From Antitrichia curtipendula (taxonomy: Eukaryota; Streptophyta; Bryopsida; Hypnales; Leucodontaceae): a DNA stretch of 64,000 nt. A program made the translations under genes and the position numbers. The stretch spans positions 36,763,567 to 36,827,566 of the forward strand of contig OX579636.1 in NCBI GenBank assembly GCA_951230915.1, in the 5' to 3' direction. The notes under the pieces are model-generated. The model saw only the letters and a program-made list of their open reading frames with translations, was not told the origin of the DNA and searched no databases. Positions 48,801-60,234 of this stretch are shown here, piece after piece. How positions within the stretch are numbered: the first letter of the stretch is position 1; each line of letters starts with the position of its first letter.

Positions 48801-49786
48801 TCTTTCATAAGATCATACGGTTAGATTTGCAAAAAACAACAGTTTTTAAAGTTTTTCGCCCTTTGCAATAGAAGTGGCAGTTTTGAGTGTGTTTTGATGG
48901 AGAAAAGGCCTCGGTCCTTTAGAGCTAAGATGAAGTGATGGCGTAGGTGACTCTTCCAATTTGAGTTGATATTATATAAGGTTGAATACTTGAATTGACT
49001 TATATACAATGTGATTTGGTACAAAAAATTTAAATTGTGATTCAAGGATTCATGATTGAAGACTAAATTTTTTTGATGAAGCAATCTCTCGATGCCAAAG
49101 GAAAGTTATCAAGAGGTAGGTCCTAATTTGATTGTTCCATCTATGACTTCCACAACAACTTGATGAGTTTTTAAACAACCCTCAATGATTCAAATTAGTT
49201 TGAGGTTCAAAACTCCTCTCTATTACGTTTGTAATAGCATGCCACTGGGAAAAAACTAAAAAATCATGATTAACCATTTTTAATAATTTAAAAAAAAAGG
49301 ATCAAAATTATATAGGCTTAGAAGTTGTTGGAGTTGCAAAAGTTGTTTGAGGTTTGAATTAATACTATCTATTACAATGACAATTTGTTCAATTTAATAC
49401 AATCTATTACAATGACAATGTCTTGTTTATTTGTATATTTCAAAAATAAAAAATAATTGAAATGAATCCTTTGAAATCTCTATTTTCAAAGTCAAATTAA
49501 TCACATCAAACTTCCTATGCCCTCTACACAAGTCTACATTAGTTTCTTTAGTTGAAAATCTTTCAAAAATTGAAATAAGGTCCCTCCAATTCATCCTAGG
49601 GAATCAAAGAGGGTGAAATCTTTTTAGAACAGAGCTGAGCATCAATTAATGAAGGTCTCTATAGAAAGACCCCATGGCCATTAAAAGTACATTAGAAGAT
49701 TTTTGAGGCTTTTAGAAGACTGTGAATTTGTGGATTGAAGGGAACGTGGGTAGCGCCAAATCAACAACAAATTATAAGTGTGTTGT
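48801..49786. other. AT-rich intergenic DNA, no gene seen
   Basis: Only short chance frames. Nothing is recognised. Confidence 0.5.
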
Positions 49787-50640
49787 AGTTCAACCATTGA
49801 TAAATTAATAGAAGATTATCTTAGCAACATAGGAAGGTAGAAATGATTTTGGCCACTACGAAAGGATATTGAAGAGAATTGCAAGGATTTAATATATCTA
49901 TTTTTGACTTGTTGTGAAATATACACAAGTAAGCCACGGCCAAGGAGAAAGTTGCAACAATTCAACCTCCAACAACTTCAAGTTTCTAGACTTTAAAATT
50001 AAAGAACAGGAAATCATCATACATTTGTAGATCAACCTTTCAATATGGATAGGGTTGTATAGACCAAATTTCATGGTTGTGGAGAAAGTTGCAACTTTTC
50101 AACCTACAACAACTTTATGTTAACAGACTTTAAAGTTTAAGAACAAGGAATCATCATACATTTGAAGATCAGCTTTAATCGATAGCGTCAGGACAGCTAG
50201 GACTAAATTTCCTTGAGTCATTTTTAAAAGCCCCCAAACTTAGTTGAACGTTGAAATAGATGGGGCTTCTTTACCACTTTATATTTGATGTTGAACTCTA
50301 GTTTTAAGAACACTTCACCCCTTTTGTTTTTAGGATGTGAATTAGAGGGACCTTATTTTGACCTTTAAAGGAGTTTCAACTATAAAAACTAATATAAAAA
50401 TATTTTGGTAGAGTTTGAAATGATTTGACTTTTGCAAATAAGATTTCAAAGATACAAGACTTCTATTTCTTATTTTTTTAATATTCAAATCAATAGGCTA
50501 TTGCCACAAGTAAAATGGCCATTATTGAACCTTAAACAACTTCACATTATTTCCCTATACAGTTTGAAAATAGAGCATCATTGCACCTTGTTAGATTTCA
50601 TCAATGGCAAAATGTTCTACTCACAAGAGGGAAAGATTGT
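49787..50640. repeat. Outer large inverted repeat, left arm
   Basis: About 850 bp matches 58200-59026 in reverse complement, with indels. Landmarks are GTTCAACCATTGATAAA at the outer edge, CCACGGCCAAGGAGAAAGTT, a tandemly doubled segment of about 120 bp around 49945-50165, and ACTTCTATTTCTTATTTTTT near 50460. It has only weak, unrecognised coding traces. Confidence 0.7.
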
Positions 50641-51794
50641 TGAATCTTTGACTTAATTCAAGCAACATCTAAAGTAGACTCCAATGTATCTACTTTTACA
50701 ACAATTGTTGGTTTTGTTTGTCATTTAGATAACACCACATTTTAACTTTTGGTCTCCAAGTGTTTGAATCTTTTGAACCTCAACTTTAGAACTTTATACA
50801 AGTCAACACTACTTCTTTTATCTCATTCTTAATGAATTGTCAATACTTTAACTTAGAAAATCTTTTACAAGGTTCCAAAAAAACTGAATTCATCACATTC
50901 TTAACCTTGGACTTTACATCCTACATTCCCACCCATGATCTCAAAAGGGATACCTAGATTCTTGGCTAGATATTTAGGTGACAATTTACAATAAGATCCT
51001 AGTCACTCACATCTTTAATATCCAAGTATAAAATCATAAAGTCATTAAAATAAACATAAGGATGCTTCACTATTAGCCCTTTGTGAAGAAGGCAAAGGGA
51101 TCCCCTAACAAAGGATTAAGAAATGTTATGTTTGAGTATTTTTGTGCAATGATGAATAATCATTGGCAATAAAAATTGAGTTTTTGATCCTTGGGCTACT
51201 CCAAGAACCATGTACCTTTTAAATCAACATTTATCTACTGTTGTCCATTTCAATTCAAAGTTGTCAAGATACCATTCTCACTACATTACTATGTCAAAGA
51301 TAATTTTAATCTTTTCATTTTCTAAAATCAATATAGATACATCATTAGAGGAGATTTGAGGCCTTTGAGTGACTGTTACGGGGTTGACCCCTTGCAATGA
51401 ACCAATGCAACATTGTTAGTCTATTAAAAAATTAAAAATTAATCAAAAATTAAAATATTTAAAAAAGATTGTTCAAAAACTTTAAATTTTAAATTTTTTT
51501 AACTATTAAAATTTTTTAAGAATTTTTTTAAGAAAATAAAATAAAAGGTTTTTAAATGTTATTTTTAAAATTTAATAGTTAATTAGTTAAAAGACTAACA
51601 ATGTTACAATGGTTTACTACAAAGGTCAACCCCGTAACAATCTCTCAAAGGCCTCAAATCCCCTCTAATGATGTATCTATATTGATTTTGGAAAATGAAA
51701 AGATTCAAATTATCTTTGACATAGTAATGTGATCAAAATAACATCATGAACACTATAAACTGAAATGGACAATAGTGGATAAATATTGATTTAA

Positions 51795-52062
51795 CCCCTA
51801 AAGAACCAGCATACATTTTTTGGCAGTATAGAAATTTTGGGCAAGTGCTTGTGATTGGAGATTTTCATATTTTTGGCTGAAATTTTAATAGAATTGTGTT
51901 CAAGGAATATCTTTCATATGCACTAAATTTTATGAATTTTGGAAATACGAGTCAAAAGTTACGGCCTAATATGTTACTTTTTTTCCTAGCAAGGCAGTCC
52001 GGGCAGATCAGAAAAAATCACTTTTTTCATAAACAAATATTTGAAATTGGTTTTCTATAGTG

Positions 52063-52146
<84 letters not shown>

Positions 52147-52796
52147 AAAGCTTTGAATCATTCCATTTTGAACAATGAGTCAAAAGTTATGAGGAGATTT
52201 AGTTTGCGGGTAGTTATAGATTCTTTACTCTAAAACAAACTTTGGAGTCCTTTTGTCTTACACAATATTTTTAATATTTTTTGAAAAAAATAAAATCAGA
52301 GGATGTAGACTGTTTATTACAACACTTTAACCATTGGGATTGGCATTTTTCAATTGCATAACCAAATTCTTAACAATTTGGTATTTTGAATCATTCTCTA
52401 CTTCTTTCTACTTACTATTTTTTTTCTGTATGTTGTACAATTCCAAATGAAGTGAAAATATTCAAGCATGTAGATAACTTCTCCAGAAAAATGAGTCCAA
52501 AGAAGCACCACCATTTTGGACATTTTTTCATAGAAAAGTGAGCTTGTGAAGTGCAGCTGCCCAGTTTTTTGCAGGGCCAACAAAATGATTTTTAATGAAA
52601 TTGAATACTTATATCTTGCAATCCACGCAATGAATTTTTTTGAAATTTTTACCACATGTTCTCTAGTCAGCATACTACAAGATCATATGATTACATGTGT
52701 CAAAAAAAAAATTCTCAAAAATTTGATACTTGTATTAAAAATGGTAGTTCTTGAGAATTTTCGGTGAAAACATAGTGTGTCATGGAACTTTAGGGG
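51795..52796. mobile_element. Family M2 element E2, 1.0 kb, with empty site on the opposite arm
   Basis: Ends are CCCCTAAAGAACC / GGAACTTTAGGGG with TTAA outside both. The left arm of the inner inverted repeat shows the same locus uninterrupted at 51217-51226: read on the minus strand it is GATTTAAAAGG, against GATTTAA-element-TTAAAAGG on the right. This proves an insertion with duplication of TTAA, or of TA if the element starts with A and ends with T. It contains an (AT)n tract and no coding frame of note. Confidence 0.8.
52064..52144. repeat. (AT)n microsatellite, about 80 bp
   Basis: Uninterrupted alternating T and A. It lies inside element E2 and is likely to vary in length between individuals. 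Confidence 0.95.
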
Positions 52797-53024
52797 TTAA
52801 AAGGCACATGGTTCTTGGAGTAGTCCAAGGATCAAAAATTCAATTTTCATTGCTAATGATTATTCATCATTATGCAAATATACTTGAATATAACATTCTT
52901 AATCCTTTGTTAGGAAATCCCTTTGCCTTCTTCACAAAGGGTTGATAGTGAGGCATTCTTTATATTTCTTTTAATGACATTGTGGTTTTACATTTGGATA
53001 TTAGTGATGAGAGTGACTAGGGTC

Positions 53025-54644
53025 TTAACCCCTGAAGGACCAAGGCATATTTTGGACAAAAATTGTGAAACATTATTACTTTTTAGAGCAATGAGAATAA
53101 ATGAAAAAAAAAAGTTGGCTACATGCTTGAAAAATTCAACCATACAAATTCAACCATACAAATTTGTATTAGACTACTATGAAAATGTGTGGAAAAAATT
53201 TCAGAAACTTTCATTGCATGGATTAAAAGATTATAACGTTTGAAGTTAGAAGAATTTTTTTGTTTTCAACCTTGCCTAACAAGGCCATCAACCTTTAACT
53301 TCCTCCTAGAGTGAGATTTTTACATTCCACATGGTTATTTTTTGACATTTGTCTCTTATAATATGCAAGTTACATACTCACCACTTTTTTGAAGGAGAGA
53401 ATTTTTGCAAAAGCTGCCCAAAGTTGTTAAAGTTGCCAAAAAAATTCAAAGCAACATAACTTTTGATCTGGGCACCCCATCGGAAAAAAAATTATATTCC
53501 CACTAAAGGGATACATGTTCCTACCTTATGTCAAAATTTCCCAAAAGTGGAGTTTTTAGAATTAAAGGTATGTGCTATTTTTAGAATTAAAACATTTTAA
53601 GTTAAAGTTCTTAAAATTTCCTTTCTAAAATGGTTCAACACTTATACTTTTGACTTTTCTAGAAAAAAACTACAAACGGATGAAGTTTAATCGCTAATTA
53701 GTTCCTCAAATTTTATCTACTCATTTCTTTTATTTTAAAGTAAATAATTCACTTTTGACTTTAGTTTTGACTTTTGATTCTAATCTAAATTTTAAGATTT
53801 TTTTTTAATTCCTTTGAATCACTTTCTAAATTTTCAGCTACTTTTGCCTATAATTTTCATCCAAGCTTAACTTTTGGAGTTTTTATCTATTATTTATGCT
53901 TAATATCTTTTTAGAAAGCTACTAAAATTCTCTAACTACTTTAAATTTTGAATTAGATTTTCCTAAACTTCCACATGGTCTGATTCAAAATTCTAACTTC
54001 TAATTCTATAGTTCTAATTCTAAGTCAATGTTTGTAGCAAAAATAAAACAATTAGGGAAAAAAATCACAAATTCACCTCAAATTTGGCGGATTTGATGGT
54101 CTTGTCTGTGTGCATCATGATTGTAATTTTGCTGTAAATTCCTTCCATTTTTCATCATGTGTTTTTCATATTCAAAGTGGTACATTGTATAATAGTTACA
54201 TGAGTTCCAACACCTTCTTTCTTGGTTCCAAAGCTCTTTTCTTTTTCTTCTACCTCTTTCTAATATTCTGTTTCTTTTCAAGTTAATTTTTGTAAATCAA
54301 ATCCTACCAAATTTAATTCCTAAATACTTTGCTAATTTATTTTGAAATCAAACAACTTGTAGTATAACTTTTTCTAATTAATAACCAAGTTTACAATCAC
54401 AGAAGTCAACTATTTCTTTATTTTGTTTTTTCCCTTTGTCTTCTAATCAAAGTCTAACCTTAACTAATAAAGTCAACAAATCCCTAATGGATGATTTTCT
54501 TTCACTTTGGCAATCTCTCCTTCTCTCCAACTATCTAAATACTAAGCTCTTGAATAAATTCCACTTATTTTGCAATTGCTTTTGTGTTTGACTTGAAATT
54601 AAGTATGTTGAAAATGAGATGTAGAGCTTTATAAATGAAAATTT
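53025..54644. other. AT-rich DNA containing the start of a further M2 element
   Basis: TTAACCCCTGAAGGACCAAG at 53025-53044 begins exactly where the right arm of the inner inverted repeat ends, so another family M2 element probably starts here. I cannot find its other end. The rest shows nothing recognisable. Confidence 0.4.
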
Positions 54645-54800
54645 GCCACTCCAAGGCTTAGTCCAATATGTATTGGAACTAAATAGATGAGAATTTGCCA
54701 CTCCAAGGCTTAGTTCAATATGTATTGGAACTAAATAGATGAGAATTTGCCACTCCAAGGCTTAGTCCAATATGTATTGGAACTAAATAGATGAGAATTT
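54645..54800. repeat. Three tandem 52-bp repeats
   Basis: Units start GCCACTCCAAGGCTTAGTCC at 54645, 54697 and 54749 and are nearly identical. Each contains the palindrome CCAATATGTATTGG. Confidence 0.9.
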
Positions 54801-56654
54801 GCAACTTTAGCTCAACCCAACATGTACCTAGCCTTCAGTATTTCAATTAGCACTTGTTAGTTGAAATAATAAACCTCTCAATCACTTGAGTATGTTGAAA
54901 TTCCACCTCTTAGTCAGCTTTGGTATTTGAAATCCAAAACCCTCTTAGTCAATTGGTATTTGAAGTATAAACCTTAGTCCTTTTAAAAAATACAAAATTA
55001 GTCTTAAAAGCGGAACTTTGTCATACAGGATTTTAATCCCAAAATTAAGACTTAAAATTAAACAAAAGGCGATAGCTTTGCTATAAGAAAGGGAAAGCTT
55101 AAATCCTAGGACATAAAATAACTAATAAGGTGATAGCTTTGCTGTATTGGAGGAATTAACCTCAAATTCTTAAATAAAACCACAAGAATAAGTTAGTACA
55201 TGAATGTCGAGAGTGTTGGTTCCAACCAAATTTCTCCAAATGACACCAAACTAGCACTCAAGACCATGTATTCCAAAAGTCTAGGCTTTAGGAAAATTTT
55301 ATACAACAAGGTCATGAAATCCCTCACAAGAAGCTTGGTTCAAAATTCTTAATAAATCAAGATTTAAAGACCACAAAAAACAAGCAATTGTCAATAGATA
55401 AGAATTTTCAGGAAAATTTCTACAAAATATGTGAAATTCCATACAATAAGCTTGTTTGGAAGGTTATTGAACAAAATTTTGAGACAACAAAACCACAATA
55501 AATAATCAAACTTCAAAAAGACCACAAAAGTGTACAATAGTTTTATAATCAAGCTTCAAACACATCATCAAATGATAAGGCTTTTCAAAAGGATGCCAAC
55601 GTCCTTTGAAATGAGCTCCAAATATTAACAAAAGGAGGAGCAAGATGGCTACCAAAGCAATTCAAAGTAAGTTTTTTGGAAAAATGGCCAAAATTCCAAC
55701 AATGCCAACAGAATTGGTAAAGCATAAAAATAAGAAAAGAGGTGGCCTCATGTTGGTCAAACAAGCCAATAAGATGAGGGATGCAAAGTGAAAGGAGAAG
55801 AGGCCTTTTATGTTTTTCCAAGGCCTCCTTTCCCACTAAAATTACCTAAAACAACCTACAATAATTCAAATTAACTTTAACAACTCAAAATCTATACTAT
55901 TGTTGTGAATGTTCTAACTTTTAGAGAAATGCTCTGAATGCCTAATGGATTATACCATTGACTTCAAATGATCCGAAATACTGTAAAAGACTCATGTCCT
56001 CTATTTTCAAGCCATTTTGCATGCAAAAGCCAACAAATTACAATTTAAAAAATAGGTTAAAATCCAAATGTTGGAATTTACTAATTTTCAAAATTTTGAC
56101 TAGCTTGGGTTGTTTGAAAAGTTTGAAAAAATACAAATAGAGTCCAAGTTGACCTCATTTGAACATTGCAAGCTTCCGATACGCCGGTTAATCTATCAAT
56201 TGTTTTCAAATTCTGTTAAAATTTGTTGTCGCTGTTGTTTGGACAATTGTTGGTGTCAGAATGTCATAAAACTTGCTTAGGCACTTACTTATGATAAAAC
56301 AAACTCTACTAATTTTTTGTGGAATTTTATCATTACCTAAGTAGTTTCTATGAATTTTTCAATGCTATTAGATATGATTGACTTTTTATGGAGTCAACTT
56401 GCACAATTTGTAATATTACAAAAGTTTTTGGATAACTTTTAGGAAGTCTCCAAATGCTAAGTGCAAGTTTATATGTTCACTTTGTACTATTTGTGGGAGG
56501 GTCTTAATTAACTACCTCATGTTTTAATCCCCGTAGGGAGGAATCATTTCCATATGTGAGAATTTGGGCAAACTGATTTTGCCGTTGAGCTTCTGGTGTA
56601 TTTTTATGCTTCTAACACTTCTCTTCAATCTTTGGTAAGGTGTTTCTTGAATTA
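54801..56654. other. AT-rich intergenic DNA, no gene seen
   Basis: A weak local repetition (GGCGATAGCTTTGCT at about 55067 and GGTGATAGCTTTGCT at about 55129) is the only structure I notice. The 83-codon minus-strand frame near 55.6-55.8 kb shows no family motif. Confidence 0.5.
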
Positions 56655-57063
56655 AGGTAGTCTGCTCTTAAAGCAACCATTTAAGAGCTGATTGCCTTTT
56701 GGGGGGAAGCTAAAGTCCTTGAAACAATTTTCAATAAATTTTTGTAGGAAGAATGGTAGAATTGGCATCTAACCCAAGTTGTTTCATATTTTTTGGACCT
56801 TCTTGGAATTAGCTATGAATTTTCAAAGATTTCTGTCCTAGACACCTATTTGTAACTATAAGTCTTCCAAAACTTGTCCACTTCCAGCTTGTAAAGAGAT
56901 GTGAAGAAATCAAGGAGAATGACTGGCTTTCACAATAAATAATATTTTTTCCTTGATGCACTTAATGGCTAAAGTGGTTGATTCAAGGACCACCTCAAAT
57001 ACATTCCAGAGATAATTATAGGAGCGGTTTGAAGAAGATGGGCGCATTTAGAGCAAACTACCT
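56655..57063. mobile_element. MITE family M1-like, diverged copy in inverse orientation
   Basis: Ends are AGGTAGTCTGCTCTTAAAGC and its partner AGAGCAAACTACCT, with TTA/TAA outside. Internal sequence near 56755-56830 (CATCTAACCCAAGTTGTTTC then ATATTTTTTGGACC) is the reverse complement of the M1 interior at about 12060-12120. It is a related subfamily with its own terminal sequence. Confidence 0.65.
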
Positions 57064-57780
57064 TAATTGGACTTTACCGATAAGTATAAAGTGACTTTTT
57101 TCAATTCTTATAAATTGGATGGTCACTTGTATGTGAATCATCCAAATAGGTTCCTAGGACTTAATAAGACTCTTTTAATTTTGTACTATCAATTCTTATA
57201 GCATAATTTTCATCACATGCACTCCATAGGTAAATCCCAATATAATATAATTTAGGCATTTTACACTACATTGGCCAATAAAGCCCAATTTTATCTCAAA
57301 TTTTTAATCGACCTTCTAAACACCTAATTAGAAACTGGAAATGAAAAATGAAAGTGCTGAAAGCATTTTCAAACTTTTAAAGACTAACTTGTTATACTTA
57401 TAGGGACTTTTGGCAAATACTATGCAAATACTCTTTTTTAGGTCTTTTTAATTGTAAATAATTGCTAAGATCTAAATGACACTTACGGGGCTCACACTAT
57501 TCCATTTTAAAATTTTGAAAAATGTCAAATATTGAAAGAATTATTGCAATTGAAAGCTCCATGTGTTAGAATCCAAATAACACAATATGTTGGGTTTTCC
57601 ATTCATTTAAAAAAAAAAATTTAATTATAAAAATATGTTTCTCATTCTATCTTTTAATTATGGTAAAAATTACAGATTATTCTATTATTTGATCTAATTG
57701 AAATAACTTGATTTTCAACTTTAGCTTAAAAAAATCACAATAATTTGATTTTTCCACCAAAATGATTGAAAATAAATAAA

Positions 57781-57812
<32 letters not shown>

Positions 57813-58199
57813 TAAACATATATAATTCATTTTTTCCAAAATATCAAAATTTTATACATTTATTAAATAAAAGGATAAATTTGGTTTGATAGTTGAATTT
57901 GACTTCAAAGTCTTTGTTGTGGCTGTTTTAGGTGTAAAAAATAAAAAAATCTATTAGAAATTTTTTACACTAATCTCTTTCTACTTGTTCCTTTTGAAAC
58001 ATTTCAAATCATTTGGATTTTTTTTCTATTTTTACTTAATTATGTTTAATTTTTGCAACAAAAATGATAATATTTATAATTTTTCACAAAAAAAGATAAA
58101 ATTTCTCATAGTGATATACAAATTCACAATTTAAACTATTAAAAATATAGGATTTTGTTTGAACACAATTTGAAAGGCTAAATTTTGACAATTTTACAA
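57064..58199. other. AT-rich intergenic DNA with (TA)n tract
   Basis: Contains a 25-bp TA run at 57785-57809. No gene is recognised. Confidence 0.5.
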
Positions 58200-59026
58200 A
58201 GGATAAGGTCCTTTTGTATAAAACATCTCCCCATTGGAAAAATCTAAAAAGGTGCAATGATGCTCTATTTTCAAACTCTATAGGCAAGTAATGTGAAGTT
58301 GTCTAAGGTTCAATAGTGGCCATTTTCCTTGTGGCAATGGCCTATTGATTTGAATATTAAAAAAATAAGAAATAGAGGTCTTGTATCCTTGAATTCTTAT
58401 TTGCAAAAGTCAAGTCATTTCAAACTTTGCCAAACAATTCTATATTAGTTTTTGTAGTTGAAACTTCTTCAAAGGTCAAAATAAGATACCTCTAACTTAC
58501 ATCTTGGAAACAAAGCGAGGGTGAAGTGTTTTCCAGACTAGAGTTCAACATCAAATATGAAGTGGTGACGAAGCTCCATCTAATTTAACGTTCAAATAAG
58601 TTTATGGGCTCATAAAGATGACTCACATGAAATTTGGTCCATGCCACCTTGTCGGTATCGATAAAGGCGATAAAGGCTTATCTACACTGTTCGATGATTC
58701 CTTCTTCTTGAACTTTAAAGTCTAGTAACTTAAAGCTGTTGTAGATTGAAATGTTACAACTTTCTCCATGATCATGAAATTTGTTTTATGCTGCCTTATC
58801 GATATCGACAAAGGTTGATCTCCAATAGTACGATGATTCCTTGTTCTTCAGTTTTAAAATCTAGTTACATGAAGTTGTCGGATGTTGAAACTTTAGAACT
58901 TTCTCCTTGGCCGTGGCTCACTTGTTTGTATGTTTCACAACTAGTCAAAAGTGGATATACTAAATCCTTTCAATTCTCTTTTCATTTCTACCTTCCTATC
59001 TTGTTATTAGTTTATCAATGGTCGAA
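58200..59026. repeat. Outer large inverted repeat, right arm
   Basis: Reverse-complement partner of 49787-50640. It ends at TTTATCAATGGTCGAAC, right where base composition jumps from AT-rich to GC-rich at the kinase gene's upstream region. Confidence 0.7.
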
Positions 59027-60234
59027 CCCCGGTCCCTGTGACTCCCCCTTCCTTTGCAATCAAAAGGGCTGAAGGGTTGAGGAAGGTTCAGCTGGACGAG
59101 AGGCACCGTGAACGAAAGAAAGGCAGAAGGACCAACGGAAGACCCTCGTCACCCGGTCCAGCGCACGTCGAGGCTTCGACGAAACCGGGAGTCGCCCGCA
59201 CACAGCCAAAGTAATGAAACTTCGCCCCCGCCCAGAAGAGGACGAGCAAGACACAGCGAGTGAGAGAGAAGAGAACAGAAGAGAAGAGGACTGAGAGGGC
59301 GGGCGGGGGAGGGGAGGGATTGGGTTGGCAGCAGCAGCGCGGCATTGGTGGCCAACGCAAGACTGGGCCAGGCAAGGAGGCCAGTGCCTGCAACCCTCCA
59401 TGGCTTCTCATTCGTTTCTGTGAGCTAGGCCCTGTAGACACGCACTTGTAGCGGCTCCGACACTCAGAACGGAGGAAGAAAAGGGTGGCAGGCGAGAGAG
59501 GGACCACCAGCAGTCGCAATTCTTCTGACCTTACAACCCAGTCACGATTTCACTGCAAAGGAGCAGCAAGGAGGAATATACCACCACCGCCGTGGTCGGG
59601 TGGAGTTTAGTTGTCGTGGGGTTTGTCATCGTGGGTGGCTTGCTTTTGCTGGCGCAGCGTCTCGCTTTCGCTGCCCAAGAGGAAAGAGACGTCGTGATTG
59701 GGATCAGGCAGACGATGGAGGTGTCGGGTACGGGCGAATCATCATCATCTTGGCAGATGTGCGGGGCCACGGCGCAGCGACGCCAGGGCAGTGCTCCGAT
59801 TTTGTTTTCTGGGTGTTAGGGCGCGTCATCCGTGTGAGCGAGTGAATGAGGAAGCGGAGGAAGGCAGCTGGATCTGGGGATGTTGTTTAGTTGGCAATGA
59901 GAACAGTTCCGCAGGGTGGCGCTGGCCCAAGCAGGTGCTGCGACCGGGTGCTCTCTTTTGGTTCTGTTGTGGGACACCGCCGTGGTCTGCTTCTGCTTTT
60001 GCGCCTATCGGGGACCATGGAAGGAGTGAACGTTGTGTGTGCGCGCGTGGGGCAGGTGGAGTGGGATTGGGGATGCGGGACAGGCATGTGAGAAGGAGAG
60101 CAGACACAATCGAACGGCGAAGTGGTGTGGGCACGCCCACGTAGTTGGTAGAGTAGTGTAGGGACTGGGTTCAGTTGTGACGCCGAGGCTGTCGACGAAG
60201 GGACCAGTATTGCAGGTGAAGGACGTGTACAGAG
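59027..60234 (+). promoter_or_regulatory. GC-rich upstream and leader region of the kinase gene
   Basis: Abruptly GC-rich, with a GA-rich tract at about 59255-59320. Open frames occur on both strands because of low stop frequency, but none shows a family motif. I infer promoter plus long 5-prime untranslated region, possibly with a leader intron. No TATA box is evident. Confidence 0.4.

Larger units (their letters stand above)
50994..53024. repeat. Inner large inverted repeat with an inserted element
   Basis: The left arm, 50994 to about 51450, pairs with a right arm, about 51585-51794 plus 52797-53024, around an AT-rich centre of about 130 bp. Landmarks: GGGGTTGACC on the left and GGTCAACCCC on the right; GATCCTTGGGCTACTCCAAG on the left and CTTGGAGTAGTCCAAGGATC on the right. 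The arms are roughly 85-90 percent alike by eye. The right arm is split by the M2 element at 51795-52796. Confidence 0.8.
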
